Assembly: GCA_015680685.1 (NCBI GenBank)
Contig: MNCI01007802.1
Coordinates: forward strand, 57,780 to 121,779
DNA from: Gnetum montanum
Lineage: Eukaryota > Streptophyta > Gnetopsida > Gnetales > Gnetaceae
Length of the DNA: 64,000 nt
Reading direction: 5' to 3'
The notes under the pieces are model-generated. The model ran no database searches. It saw only the letters and a list, made by a program, of their open reading frames with translations, and was not told the DNA's origin. Each line of letters starts with the position of its first letter. Position 1 is the stretch's first letter. Both the position numbers and the translations under genes were made by a program. Shown piece by piece: positions 11,932 to 21,430 of this stretch.

Positions 11932-12412
11932 GAGATAGAAGAGTTATTATGGTTAAGATCATTTTAATTTAAGATTCAACACAACATAATATGAAATTGA
12001 GCCAGATAATCTTATAACTACCAAATAATCTAGGAAAACTAATTTTTTAAACTAATTTCCATGAAAGCAAAGGAGGCTTGGAAATTATTTAAAAAGTATA
12101 ATAATCTAAAACAAACCTTAGCAAGTATTAAATAGAAAAAAGATAAGGAAAATGCATGAAATAACCAAAAATAAAATAGCTAAAAAAATGCACATAATAC
12201 AAGTTTAAACAAACTAGAGCACAACATAAGACTAGTAATAGATGCATTTGGAGAATTTTGTGTAAAAATAAAGCAAATATATCTCATTAATATGCCAAAT
12301 CCAATAGGCAAAATGCAGAAAATATATTTGAAGTAGAGCTAAAAAACACTAGAAATAGAGATGATTGAAATGGATATACCTAAATTACAAACAAAGAAAA
12401 AATAAACTAGTG

Positions 12413-13612
12413 AATGAGAACTTGTTGATAATGTTCTAGAAGATATACTAAGCATAAGAGATGTCTAATGAGGAGCTATGTTGCCCTATTCTTTCTACAG
12501 TACATGCATTTGATGTTGATCCAATCTAAACAATCATAGACTTAGAAGGTAATGAAGCAAAAGGTTTGATCAAATCATTTTATTAACATCATTCTATGTA
12601 AATCTTTGTGTATTATGAGGATAGCATGAAGGAGATATAGATGCATTAGTGAGGGATAAATGAATAAAAATAAGAAAGAATAATATCTCTAGAGAAAGAA
12701 TACTTGTTTTGTAATGAGGTAGAATCTTTAGAAAAGGTTTCAAATTTATCAATTACAAAGAATACTAACTACGTTGAGTAATACATATTAGCTAAAAAAA
12801 TGCTAAGAACATCTTCAAAAAGATAGATGAAGCAAATGTTGATGAATAAAAAACCTAATCCCTTTCTATCTTTGGGTAACCTCCTATTTATAGGCCAAAA
12901 ATACCTCATAGATCATGAAGAAATGATGCATTAGGGTTCACAAAATATTTAGGAAGATTCTAGAAAGTTCTAGATAGTTTAATTAGCATGTAGATTAGTT
13001 GATGTGAGAAATAACATTAGATGACATATTTAGGATTAATTCTAGATTTAGGGAAGTTGATATGCTACAAAAGAAAAATTTGACACATGACATCAAATGT
13101 GAGATTGATGTTGAATGCTAAAAGCTAGAAATAAAATAAATGCTAGAGCTGATGCATGATGTTGAAACTAACAGTCATCAAAAGAGGACCAAACTAAGAC
13201 ATATAATAATGCAAAACATCACTTTTGTTATGTTGAAGATAGAGATTCAAACACTACATTGTAGATGATGTAAGATGTTGAATTTAGACTGTTGAACATG
13301 GCTTTAAGCTCAAAGATTAGAGAATGTACCTATGAATCTAACTTATGCAAGAAAAGCTAAAGTTGGTAAGAAATTTATCTTTCTTCGATGAATATTACTT
13401 AATAGATGAAGAAGATTCCATCAAAAAAAGACATAAGCTAGTAGGTACCTGAAAGATGGTTAAACAAAGAGGGCTGATAGGTTTAAAATTCTAGGACATG
13501 ACCACAACATCTATGAAGTACTATGCGATAGAAATGGAATATGGATAGATCCCATAGGGCACATATAAAAAATGCTCATAAAATACTTCCTAGTCCACTA
13601 AATTTCCATAAT
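12413..13612. other. AT-rich stretch, no feature recognised
   Basis: No open frame, primer site, LTR end or repeat was recognised on either strand. It is the sequence into which T1 inserted; its continuation is at 26,447-26,739. Confidence 0.4.
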
Positions 13613-13617
13613 CATAC
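13613..13617. repeat. Target-site duplication of T1 (left copy)
   Basis: CATAC directly before the T1 LTR end; the same five bases follow the other end at 26,442-26,446. A 5-bp duplication is standard for gypsy integrases. Confidence 0.9.
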
Positions 13618-14240
13618 TATAGCAACTAAAAATGTCGACAGCTAGAAAGAGTGTCGAGAGGTCTTTGGTCATTGACAGTCTCAACCTTGTTTTCGCGGGA
13701 GGGCCGTGCTAGGTGGAACAAAAATGGGGCACCCTAAATGATCTGGTCGATCAGACAGGGACTTAGTTGGTGTCTATATAACCTTTTGCAAAGTGTGATT
13801 TGAAAACGAGACTAATAGTGCGAAGTAATGCTTAAATGTAAAAGAGATAGAAAATAGTGTAAAATGCAATAATAAGTAGGAGACAGTAAAATCCAGTTAG
13901 AAAAATGCACCACTTCAAAGATATCACTTTGCTCTGTCAAGATGGATATAGTCGGTTGCATAGCACTGGGAAGTGTAGATATCCCAAGGGTAACCAAGAT
14001 GTGTAGAGCAAGACGGTCATGTGCTTGAATGCGGACTCAGTCGCTAACAATGCGAAATGCTACCAAGATGGTAGAAAAGAGCTTAACAAAATGCTGGCTA
14101 AGAGTTCTAACTATTTAGAATTTCAAACAGAAAGCTTACAATGCTCAAGGCTACAATGCTAACTTTTTGCTTGTCAGCCAACCAAATTGTTAGCCAACCA
14201 AAATTGCAAAAAATTGGACCCAAACCTTAACAGCCATTAG

Positions 14241-14290
14241 GGTATTTATAGGGCCAAGGGTGCACAAAAGATGTAGTTTGGATGCCACAT
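14241..14290 (-). promoter_or_regulatory. T1 3' LTR core promoter (G-box-like plus TATA)
   Basis: TATAAATACC on the minus strand at 14,241-14,250. About 33 bp upstream in transcription direction is CATGTGGC at 14,283-14,290, one transition from a CACGTG G-box. The same pair occurs in all Tat LTRs here. Confidence 0.6.
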
Positions 14291-14500
14291 GCCCTAGGCT
14301 TATGCTTACCTGTCTATGTTGCACATGCCTACATGACTGTTGGGCGAGCCTGCCATGTTGTAATTACAAACCTACCACATTGTAATTGCACTGTTAGAGC
14401 AACGGTGTGATTAGGTGAGGTGCATTGATGTTGCGTAACCACTTGCCGCACTTTGCTATGTTTTTTAGCATAGCATGTTTGACATGGCATGACATCTTGT

Positions 14501-15000
14501 CACGCTATGCTACGCTACGCAACGTAGCGTAGTGTAACCGCCAGTTCGAAGCAAAAATCTGCATTGTATCCCACTGCATGCGTTGGAAACCTTTACAGTG
14601 TTGTGACTACTAGTTGCAGATTTGCTACGCTACATAGCGTATCCTAGCGTAGCAACTGTCCTTAGTCACAAAACTTCTTCAATCTGCAAACTTTGCCTTT
14701 TGCACTGCGAAGCCTGCGAACTTGCTGATTCCACCCTTTGAGATGCCTTCTATCATTTTCACAGAATTGCTACGCCATGTAGCTTAGCATAGCGTAGTAG
14801 CAAACATGACTTACTTTTGGCCAAGTTTGCCACTTTCTAATGGAAGGAGACATTGCTGAAGGACTTGAAGTTGGATGAGGGGATTGACTATCTAGCTTTT
14901 GCTACGCTGTGCTATGCTGCATAACATAGCGTAGCACTGTGCTCCTGTGAACATCTTTTGAATTTTGCTATGCTACATAGCGTGGCGTAGCGTAGAAAAA
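14501..15000. repeat. Iterated hairpins in T1 U3 (GCTACGC/GCGTAGC arms)
   Basis: Five palindromic clusters, roughly 70-140 bp apart. The clearest are 14,510-14,532 (arms CTACGCTACG and CGTAGCGTAG, loop CAA, perfect) and 14,624-14,653 (arms GCTACGCTA and TAGCGTAGC, perfect). Weaker ones lie near 14,769-14,802, 14,901-14,936 and 14,968-14,997. All lie upstream of the TATA box in transcription orientation. The 5' LTR has the same clusters with CpG decayed to TpG or CpA. Confidence 0.85.
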
Positions 15001-15274
15001 ATCCTTGACTTAGAAAACTTGCTGAAGAATTTTGCATGTTCTGAGCACCGCAAGCAATTCTACCCACCGCTCCTAAGTGTGCTGTTGGCTGGATGAACTA
15101 CTTAAGTGGGCAGGCTGGAGAATCCATTTCTCCTGCTAACACCAAGAGTAGAAAACTTGCCAAACTGGATAGTCTAAACTTTAGATCATCCATCTCCTGA
15201 AGAATTTTTGTAACACTGCACGAATTGTAAAGACCTGGTGAAGCAGACATGTCTTCAAATTTTGGGGTGTTTCA

Positions 15275-15292
15275 TTGGCCCCTCTTTGTTGA
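15275..15292 (-). promoter_or_regulatory. T1 polypurine tract
   Basis: The minus strand reads AACAAAGAGGGGCCAA immediately before the LTR start TGAAACA. The tract primes plus-strand DNA synthesis. It is nearly identical in T2 (29,152), T5 (37,375) and T6 (62,601). Confidence 0.85.
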
Positions 15293-16330
15293 TGTCTGGA
15301 GGATGGGCTCGAGAGAAGTTGATAAAGAATACAAAACAACATGGAAGACATGACACTAACGTTGTCACTCAATGATCGTCAAGACTTTGCTTGGCTACGC
15401 TTGAGAGTGGAAGGGCGAAGGAAGGAGGAAGGAGGTTCAGGAAAAGTGTAAAGATGAGGTTTAGCAGAGTTCCTTGTCGAAGTGCTCATGAGGGAGTCAT
15501 TTTCATTTTCATCTTTACTTTCACTGACCTTCGACCTCCCATAGGATAGGTATTCCTTTCCCGGGATGAGTTGTGTTACATTCATGTAGGGTTTTGTCCT
15601 ACCTACAAATGCTTCCCATGCGGTGAGCTGTGTTACACATATCATGGGATTTGCACTCTGAAGAGGCGAAGCTAGTCAAGGCACTCACTTTGCGACATCG
15701 TAGCATTGGCTGTTGTGGCAAGACGTACTCTCTGCCATGCCCTGTAAGCACGATGGAGAGTGAAACAGCCATAATGCGAAGAGAGGGCAAAGGTCTTGCT
15801 TGCTGTAGACATTTTTGAAGCTCTTGAACATCCGTGCTAGTGCATGGTGTCCAAAGTAGGAAGGCCAGCTACAGCCTTGGTAGCATTAGTATGGAGGAGC
15901 TAGCGTCGAAGATGCCGAGAGTTGCTGTGAGTGTCGATGCTCTGGAATCCCTGCTGAAGGCATGCATTCTCAGTTTAGCTATGGGATCAGCTACCACATA
16001 GCTAAATGTTGTGTGAGCCTAGGCATCAGCAGGGAGCTAGAGGACAACAATATTGCAGCTGGGCCGCAATACTGTTGGAACTCCAGTGGTGGGCACTGGC
16101 CAAGGAACTATCGTCAGGGTGGTGGGCCATGGCGATGGTAGGTCTAGAGGGCCAGTGTGATGCCATATGACATCTCTGGAAGGTTAGCATGATGCCAAGG
16201 ATGGTGGCATCATGTACATTCTAGATCATGTTCCCACTACATCACAAACTATGCTTTGGAGCTGGGATGTCCCATCCCCACGTCGGCACTATGCATGGTC
16301 GTTTGTTGTGTACTTGGCACAAATGCACGC
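15293..16330 (-). other. T1 3' untranslated region
   Basis: Non-coding, but shared with T2 (29,170-30,450) and T5 (37,390-38,700), including two paired blocks with GATGAGTTGTGTTACAT-type sequence at 15,560-15,660. The small open frames at 15,181-15,818 and 16,242-16,469 have no family features and are not shared. Confidence 0.6.
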
Positions 16331-16610
16331 TAGGGATGTGACGTGAACCTAGTTTAAGGTCTTGGTAGACCGCATGCTGTTCTAGGGTCCCAGTAGACTG
16401 CTGTGCTGGTTTAAGGTCCCAGCTAACCGTACATGCCATTTTAACATCATAGCAAACATGCCATGCCAATTTATAGTCATAGACGACTAGCTATGCTACT
16501 TTTACATCATAGCGGACGATCGTTGCTAGTTTAACGTCATAGCAGATGCTGCTTGTTGCCACCAGTTTAACGTTGTAGAAGATGATGCTTGTTATTACCA
16601 TGCTTCAGAT
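16331..16610 (-). repeat. T1 degenerate array downstream of integrase
   Basis: About seven imperfect units of roughly 35-40 bp with plus-strand core GTTTAAGGTC or TTTAACRTCATAGCAGA. Equivalent arrays sit in the same place in T5 (38,790-39,495) and T6 (61,225-61,570). Hypervariable tandem repeats between pol and the 3' LTR are known for Tat/Ogre elements. Confidence 0.75.
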
Positions 16611-17710
16611 GTAGTATGGCTTGAGGTATGAGTGATTCATTAGGTTGGCAAATTCGTTTCCATCCATGTCCGCCAGCTTGAAGGCTTCATTCCTGAAGGA
16701 TTTAGTGACCATGTAAGGGCCTTTCTAGTTGGCTGAGAACTTGCTCACATGCTCACGGGCAACCTTGAGGATGAGGTCTCCCTTATGTACTGGCTATCGA
16801 TGAGGGTCTGCATGGTACTTTTGTTGTTGCTTGATCTAGTAGTGCTCTATGTGGCTCAACATCTACGTGCGCTCCTCCTCTATTGAGTCGAGATCAATGA
16901 TCTACGACTCATTGTTCTAGGCTTTGCTCACGACATTAGATAGGATCATCTGGAGTGATGGTACCTACAACTTAAGAGGAAACATAGCTTTAGATCCATA
17001 AACAAGGCTGTAAGGAGTCTTACTTGTCACTGTTCTGCACGTTATCCTGTAGGCCCATAGAATGTAGAGGATTTTGTTGTGCCACCACCTCTTGCTATTG
17101 CCAAGCATCCGCTTCAGCAAGTTGATGATGGAATTATTTGTAGCCTCCACTTGTCCATTTGCCTATGGGTAATAGGGGGAGGAGAATGATTTCCTGATGC
17201 CTAGATTGCTGCAGAAGGTTCGGGTTTCTGTACTACTAAACTGCGACCCATTATCGGTTATAATAGTCATTGGTAGCCCAAACCTTGTCACGATGTTGTC
17301 TAGGATGAAGTGGAATATCTGCTAAGATGTCATCTTCCTTAAGGGGATGGCTTCCACACACTTAGTAAAATACTTAGTGGTGGTGATAATGAAGCTATGC
17401 CCTATAGAGGAATTAGGTGTGATAGGTCCTATGAGGTCTTGTCCCCATCGTTGGAAAGGCCACATGATTTGCGTTGGGTGTAGGTTCGTAGGTGAGACAT
17501 GTATGAGATTTGCATATCTTTGGCACACGTCACACATCTTGACATTTGACAAGCAGTCACACTTCATGTGGGGCCAATAGTACCCTAGGCATCTGATTTT
17601 TGCAGCCATAGCCCTAGGTGCTATGTGTCCACCACACAGTCCCGCATGCACTTCATTAACTACCCTCTACACCTGCTTCTCACCCACGCATGCCAAAAAT
17701 ATCTTGTCAT
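16611..17710 (-). pseudogene. T1 integrase, broken
   Basis: The N-terminal zinc-binding region lies at 17,500-17,650: HAGLCGGH, GYYWP, then CDVCQ. The catalytic core has WGQDLIGPI (first Asp near 17,438), then in another frame IITDNGSQF (second Asp) and ANGQVEAT (Glu). The C-terminal domain around 16,620-16,800 reads KGDLIL, KGPYMV and ends in a LKPYY motif. There is a frameshift near 17,320 and several stops. It would integrate the cDNA. It lies downstream of the second RNase H. Confidence 0.88.
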
Positions 17711-17878
17711 AGGAGCGTCGACACAGGGCATCATTTCCCATGAGTGGGTGCACTTACAAATTGCATCTCTATGGGTAGATGTCAGTCCATGTGGGGGTTC
17801 GCCATGTTGCAGGTAGGCTTTAATGTTAGCATACAACTCCTGGGTATCTGCAACACTAATAGAGGCTACCTGTCCCAC

Positions 17879-18465
17879 CTAAGTGATAGGCTCGGTACAT
17901 TCAACAATCAAAGTCAGCACACTTACAAACGAGTGTGGTGGAATGTTTAGTGCAAGGGTGGCTAAGGCATCTCCCATGGTGTTCTCGTTGCATGGCATGT
18001 GTTGCATATCTGTGGTTGTAAATTTCTTTAGGCTTTTTGCTAGATCACAGTAGGGTTGCAGGTATGTAGCTTTGTAGGCATAGAGGTCGGTGGTCTGAAC
18101 CACAACTAGTTGTGAATCCCCGCGAATCGCCAGGTGTTGTATGCGTAGTTTTTGGGTAGCTAAGAGGACTCTGAGTAGCCCCTCATAATCTAGCACATTG
18201 TTGGTGCAGGGGAATGCAAAACGATAAGCAAATGGATGCATTTCCCCAGAGGGAAACATAATGATGACAGCTGCACTACCTCCTCATGTGGTTGAGGTGT
18301 TGTCAAAGTGTGAAGTAGCTTCTAGGTGCGATGGGGCGATGTTGATAGTGCCAACATGCTTGTCTGGGAATTTGGGATCTATGGTTGCGTGGTCGTCGAT
18401 GGGTGAGGCCATAAGTTGCATTGCTATGGCTTTACCCTTAGTCGATGCTTGGCTTACATAGTGTA
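17879..18465 (-). pseudogene. T1 second (archaeal-type) RNase H, broken
   Basis: The minus-strand frame 17,879-18,259 contains LDYEGLLRVLLATQKL, then IRGDSQLVVVQ, then HMPCNENTMGDALATLA. This is the pattern of the extra RNase H found in Tat elements: a Glu-bearing helix, GDSQL with a catalytic Asp, and an ADALAxLA tail. The upstream segment to 18,465 supplies the first Asp (FDNTSTTWGGSAAV, usually FDGA...GGAG) in the same frame region. It follows the ordinary RNase H and a linker, which fixes T1 as a Tat-lineage element. Confidence 0.85.
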
Positions 18466-18960
18466 GGTTGAACTCTGTGGTTATTGCTTTCCATCAGGCT
18501 ATCTAGCTACTTTCATACAAGTTGTTGGTGATATCCTGGAGTATGCTGCTTTTGCAAATGATGTTGACTACACTATGAAATAGCTAATGCCTCCATTTTT
18601 TTAACGCAAACACTAAGGCAAGGCAATTCCTCTCTACTTCGTTGTATTTTGCCTTGTGCGCTATCAATGCATGACTCAGATAATACACTGGTATCTCAGA
18701 TCCATCTTATCATTTTTCACATAACAGTGTTGCGATAGATGCGTTAGAGATGACGAGGTATATGAAGAAAGGCTTATCCCTTTATGGCAGATGCATAGTT
18801 GGGAGGTGTAAAAGCTCTTCCTTCAAGTCATCGAAGGCTTGTTGACATTGGGTTATCCACTCGAAGTTAACCCATTTCTTTAGAAGATGTTGCATGGGGT
18901 GTAACTGGTCAGTTAACTTTCCTATAAACCTTCGGATGGACTATACCCTACCTTGCAAGC
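18466..18960 (-). pseudogene. T1 first RNase H domain, broken
   Basis: Located between RT and the second RNase H on the minus strand. Visible pieces are the PFFIYLV-type segment near 18,760, the IPVYYLSHALI block near 18,680 and YNEVERNCLAL near 18,640, which carries the catalytic Glu. There are stops and frameshifts throughout. It is the canonical gypsy RNase H. Confidence 0.7.
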
Positions 18961-19990
18961 CTCGTAACTCCTTAAGGTTTGTAGGAGGTGCCAAGTTGAC
19001 GATGGCCTTGACTTTGTCAAGGTCCACCCGTATTCTAGCATTTGATACCATGAACCCTAAATTCATCAAGTTTTTACCCCAAAGACACACTTCTTAGGAT
19101 TAAGACATAGATTATGCATTTGACAACACTTAAGGACTACCCCTAGATCATGTGGGTGATCAGCTGCCTCCTTGGACTTGACCGCTATATCATCCACGTA
19201 GTCATCTAACGTTTCTAGGATGTAATCACTAAAGATGTAAGTCATGGCTCGCTCATAGGCTTCTCCACCGTTCTTAAGCCCAAAAGGCATCATGGTGTAA
19301 TAGAAGGTCCCCCATGGGGTCATGAAGGTTGTTGTTAGTTGATGCTCCAGGTTGATGCGAATTTGGTTGTAGCTGGAGAAACCATCCATAAAGGATAGGA
19401 GGGCATGGCCGGCCATAGTGTTGATAGTTGATCAATGCTGGGAAGTGGGAAATAATCCTTGATTGTCACTTTTTTTAAATCCCAAAAGTCTATACAGATC
19501 CGTATCCCTCCTATTTTCTTGGAAACCACGACAATGTTGGACACCCATTCCGAGTAATCAACTGCATGGATGAAACCAACTTGGTATAGCTTGGTGATTT
19601 CATCTCTCACAGCTAGTGCAATTTCTGGTTTGATCTTACGAGCCTTGTGCTTGATTTCCTTCATGCACAGGTCTTGGAAGATGTTGTGCTATATCAGCCT
19701 CAGATCTAAACTTGACATGTCATTGTATGACCATCCAAGGACTTGGATGTTGTCTTGCAGAATCTTGACTACGTTTTCATGCGTCTGTGCATCTAGGAGG
19801 GAGCTAAGTTTCAATGTTTCTACTTCCCCCTTGGACATGATCACAGGCATCTCAACGAGAGGGTCCTCAATTAGATCCCCAACTTCCAAATCTAGAGTTC
19901 AGACCAGATGTTCAGGCCAGTCTGGGGATGTTTCTAAAGATGCTATGGTGCTAGTTGTAGCTGACCCCCAACCGATCAGGTTGGGGTTTA
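18961..19990 (-). pseudogene. T1 reverse transcriptase, broken
   Basis: Two overlapping minus-strand frames carry it. 19,335-19,664 has VGFIHAVDYSEWVSNIVVV and RICIDFWDLKK (usually CVDYRDLN). 19,066-19,416 has FMDGFSSYNQI, MPFGLKNGGEAYERAM and the catalytic YVDD at about 19,189-19,200. The frameshift lies near 19,420. Upstream to about 19,990 is the Tat-type entry (SYNDMSSLDLRLI). All catalytic Asp residues are still encoded, though in different frames. Confidence 0.88.
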
Positions 19991-20330
19991 ATTGTCTTGA
20001 GAGCTTGCCATGTGGGCCTACTAAAGCTAAGGGCATGGAGAGATCATGATGGATTTTCATTTCTTTTGCTTAACTTGTCAAAATGAGATGATAGCTTGGT
20101 TAAGAGGCACCTATTGGTAGTAATTGCGTGTAACAAAAACTTGCAAAGCAATGACGAGATGTAACTAGCGAAGTATGATGTAAAGATTGAAATTTTTGTA
20201 AAAATTTTGCAAACATTTCCCAAAAGGTAAAAGTTTTGAATAAAGTAGAGAATTTTGGAAAAGAAATTGATTCTGCGTAAACTTGTGCATTGTCTACCTG
20301 TTACGTTTTGTGTAAAAATGTTCATGCTAT

Positions 20331-20440
20331 CATGTGCTAGTTTTAGGCCATTTCAGGCCTTTGCTAGTTTTAGGCCATTTAGGGCCTTTACGTAGCATAG
20401 TTTTAGGCCATTTCAAGCCACTGCGTAGGCATGCCAAAAG
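20331..20440 (-). repeat. T1 protease-RT spacer array
   Basis: Three imperfect copies of CTAGTTTTAGGCCATTT followed by AGGCCTTTG or similar. The same motif is found in the same place in T2, T5 and T6. In Ogre elements this interval is a spliced intron. The rest of the spacer (20,050-20,510) is AT-rich with no frame of note. Confidence 0.75.
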
Positions 20441-20510
20441 GACCATATGTTAACAAAGCAAAAGGTGATGAATGTACAAGCAATAGCAACTCAGCAGGAA
20501 GTAGCGAGGT

Positions 20511-21430
20511 TGCTACGCTATGCATAGTTGCTTCTTAACCCAGCGTGGGTTGAGCGAAATGTAAGGTCAAGGCACTTTGCCAGGGCCTTCGTTTACATCA
20601 TTGTCCCCCTCTTTGAAGGGCAACTCAGCCCATGTGTTTTCATCTTGGTAACCAGCTTGCTGAGCCGATTTCCACACTGGATGGTTAATGTGTGTGTAAA
20701 AAAGTGCCTCGTTCTCAGTGGTTACAACTTTTGAGCCTTGCTCCATGTCTATGTTATTGATTGCTTACAATGCTACTTTGTCACCATGGATCACCACCTC
20801 CCTGCTTGTGTATGATAGATGGATTTCCTAGCGTATGGGTGAGGAGACGACCCTAAGTTGCACTAACCATGACCTTCCTAGGATCAAGTTAAGCCTAGGG
20901 ATTTCCTCAACCACAATGAACGTTGTGTTTATGGGGAATTGGTCCCCTGCCCCGAAGTCTATGTGGACTGTGCCCTTCACCAAGACATGTGCTCCATTGA
21001 ACTACCTCAGGCATGACGTTAATGTGGGTTTGATCTGGTTGACCAAGCCCAACTTGTTCACAATAAGGAAGGGGATGACATTCGTGGCAGCCCCATCATC
21101 AACGTATACCCTTCGGATCCAGTGTTGGCTGACCCAAATTAGGATAAAAATGGGTGTTGTAGTCACCTGACCCCTTTCAGGATCTTCCCTAATGGAGTCA
21201 TTATAGAAAGTTAGTTGAGACAATTCTGGCTCTACGGGTGTAGAGGGAAGCATGACCAAGTGGGTCACTTCCTCTTCCGCTGGCATGTTTCCATTGATCG
21301 GAATTGTTATCAACATGCGAATCAGAGCCTCGCGGTGTGAGACAGACATCATGATTAGGTCGTACAAGCTTAGTGTAGTGTTTTTCTATTTTAGAGCTTG
21401 TTCAACCTATGTGAAGGCATCCAAGAGATC
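20511..21430 (-). pseudogene. T1 aspartic protease and its C-terminal tail, broken
   Basis: The frame 21,002-21,367 contains VYVDDGAATNVIP, with DDGA (21,089-21,100) where most retropepsins have D-S/T-G. The same DDGA is seen in T6, so it is a family trait rather than damage. Downstream the minus strand continues with LNLILGRSWLVQLRVVSS near 20,870. It ends with a short conserved tail, SLNPRWVKKQ, near 20,535-20,555. The tail recurs in T2 (NPQWVRKQL) and, decayed, in T5. At least one stop and a break between the segments are present. Confidence 0.8.

Larger units (their letters stand above)
8362..12412 (+). mobile_element. G2: plus-strand Ty3/gypsy fragment, initiator-Met primed
   Basis: Order on the plus strand: probable 5' LTR (to about 9550), primer site, gag with zinc knuckle, then a protease region present twice in tandem. 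No RT, RNase H, integrase or 3' LTR is visible, so the element ends within the duplicated block. Gag and protease motifs (WRKELDNHFELEE; IFID, then QQN) are of Ty3/gypsy type rather than Copia. Confidence 0.65.
10771..12412 (+). repeat. Tandem duplication, unit about 820 bp, in G2
   Basis: Unit 1 is about 10,771-11,580 and unit 2 about 11,593-12,412, offset 822. Both start with CAAGCATGTATAAACCAT, share the protease segment, the block around GCCAGATAATCTTATAAC, and a closing A-rich stretch before ACTAGT. The copies differ by scattered substitutions and small indels, so the duplication is old. An antisense 128-residue hydrophobic frame at 11,024-11,410 is a by-product of this AT-rich DNA. Confidence 0.9.
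13618..15274 (-). repeat. T1 3' LTR
   Basis: On the minus strand it starts TGAATGAAACACCCC-like at the polypurine-tract side (TGAAACACCCC after decay correction) and ends TTGCTATA, the decayed form of TTGCTACA in the other copy. About 1,657 bp. The outer U3 holds a string of hairpins (14,500-15,000), then a CACATG box and a TATA box near 14,245. Confidence 0.92.

Noticed and set aside
19570-20049. 159-residue plus-strand frame
   Set aside because: Shadow antisense to the T1 RT, whose motifs on the minus strand are unambiguous.
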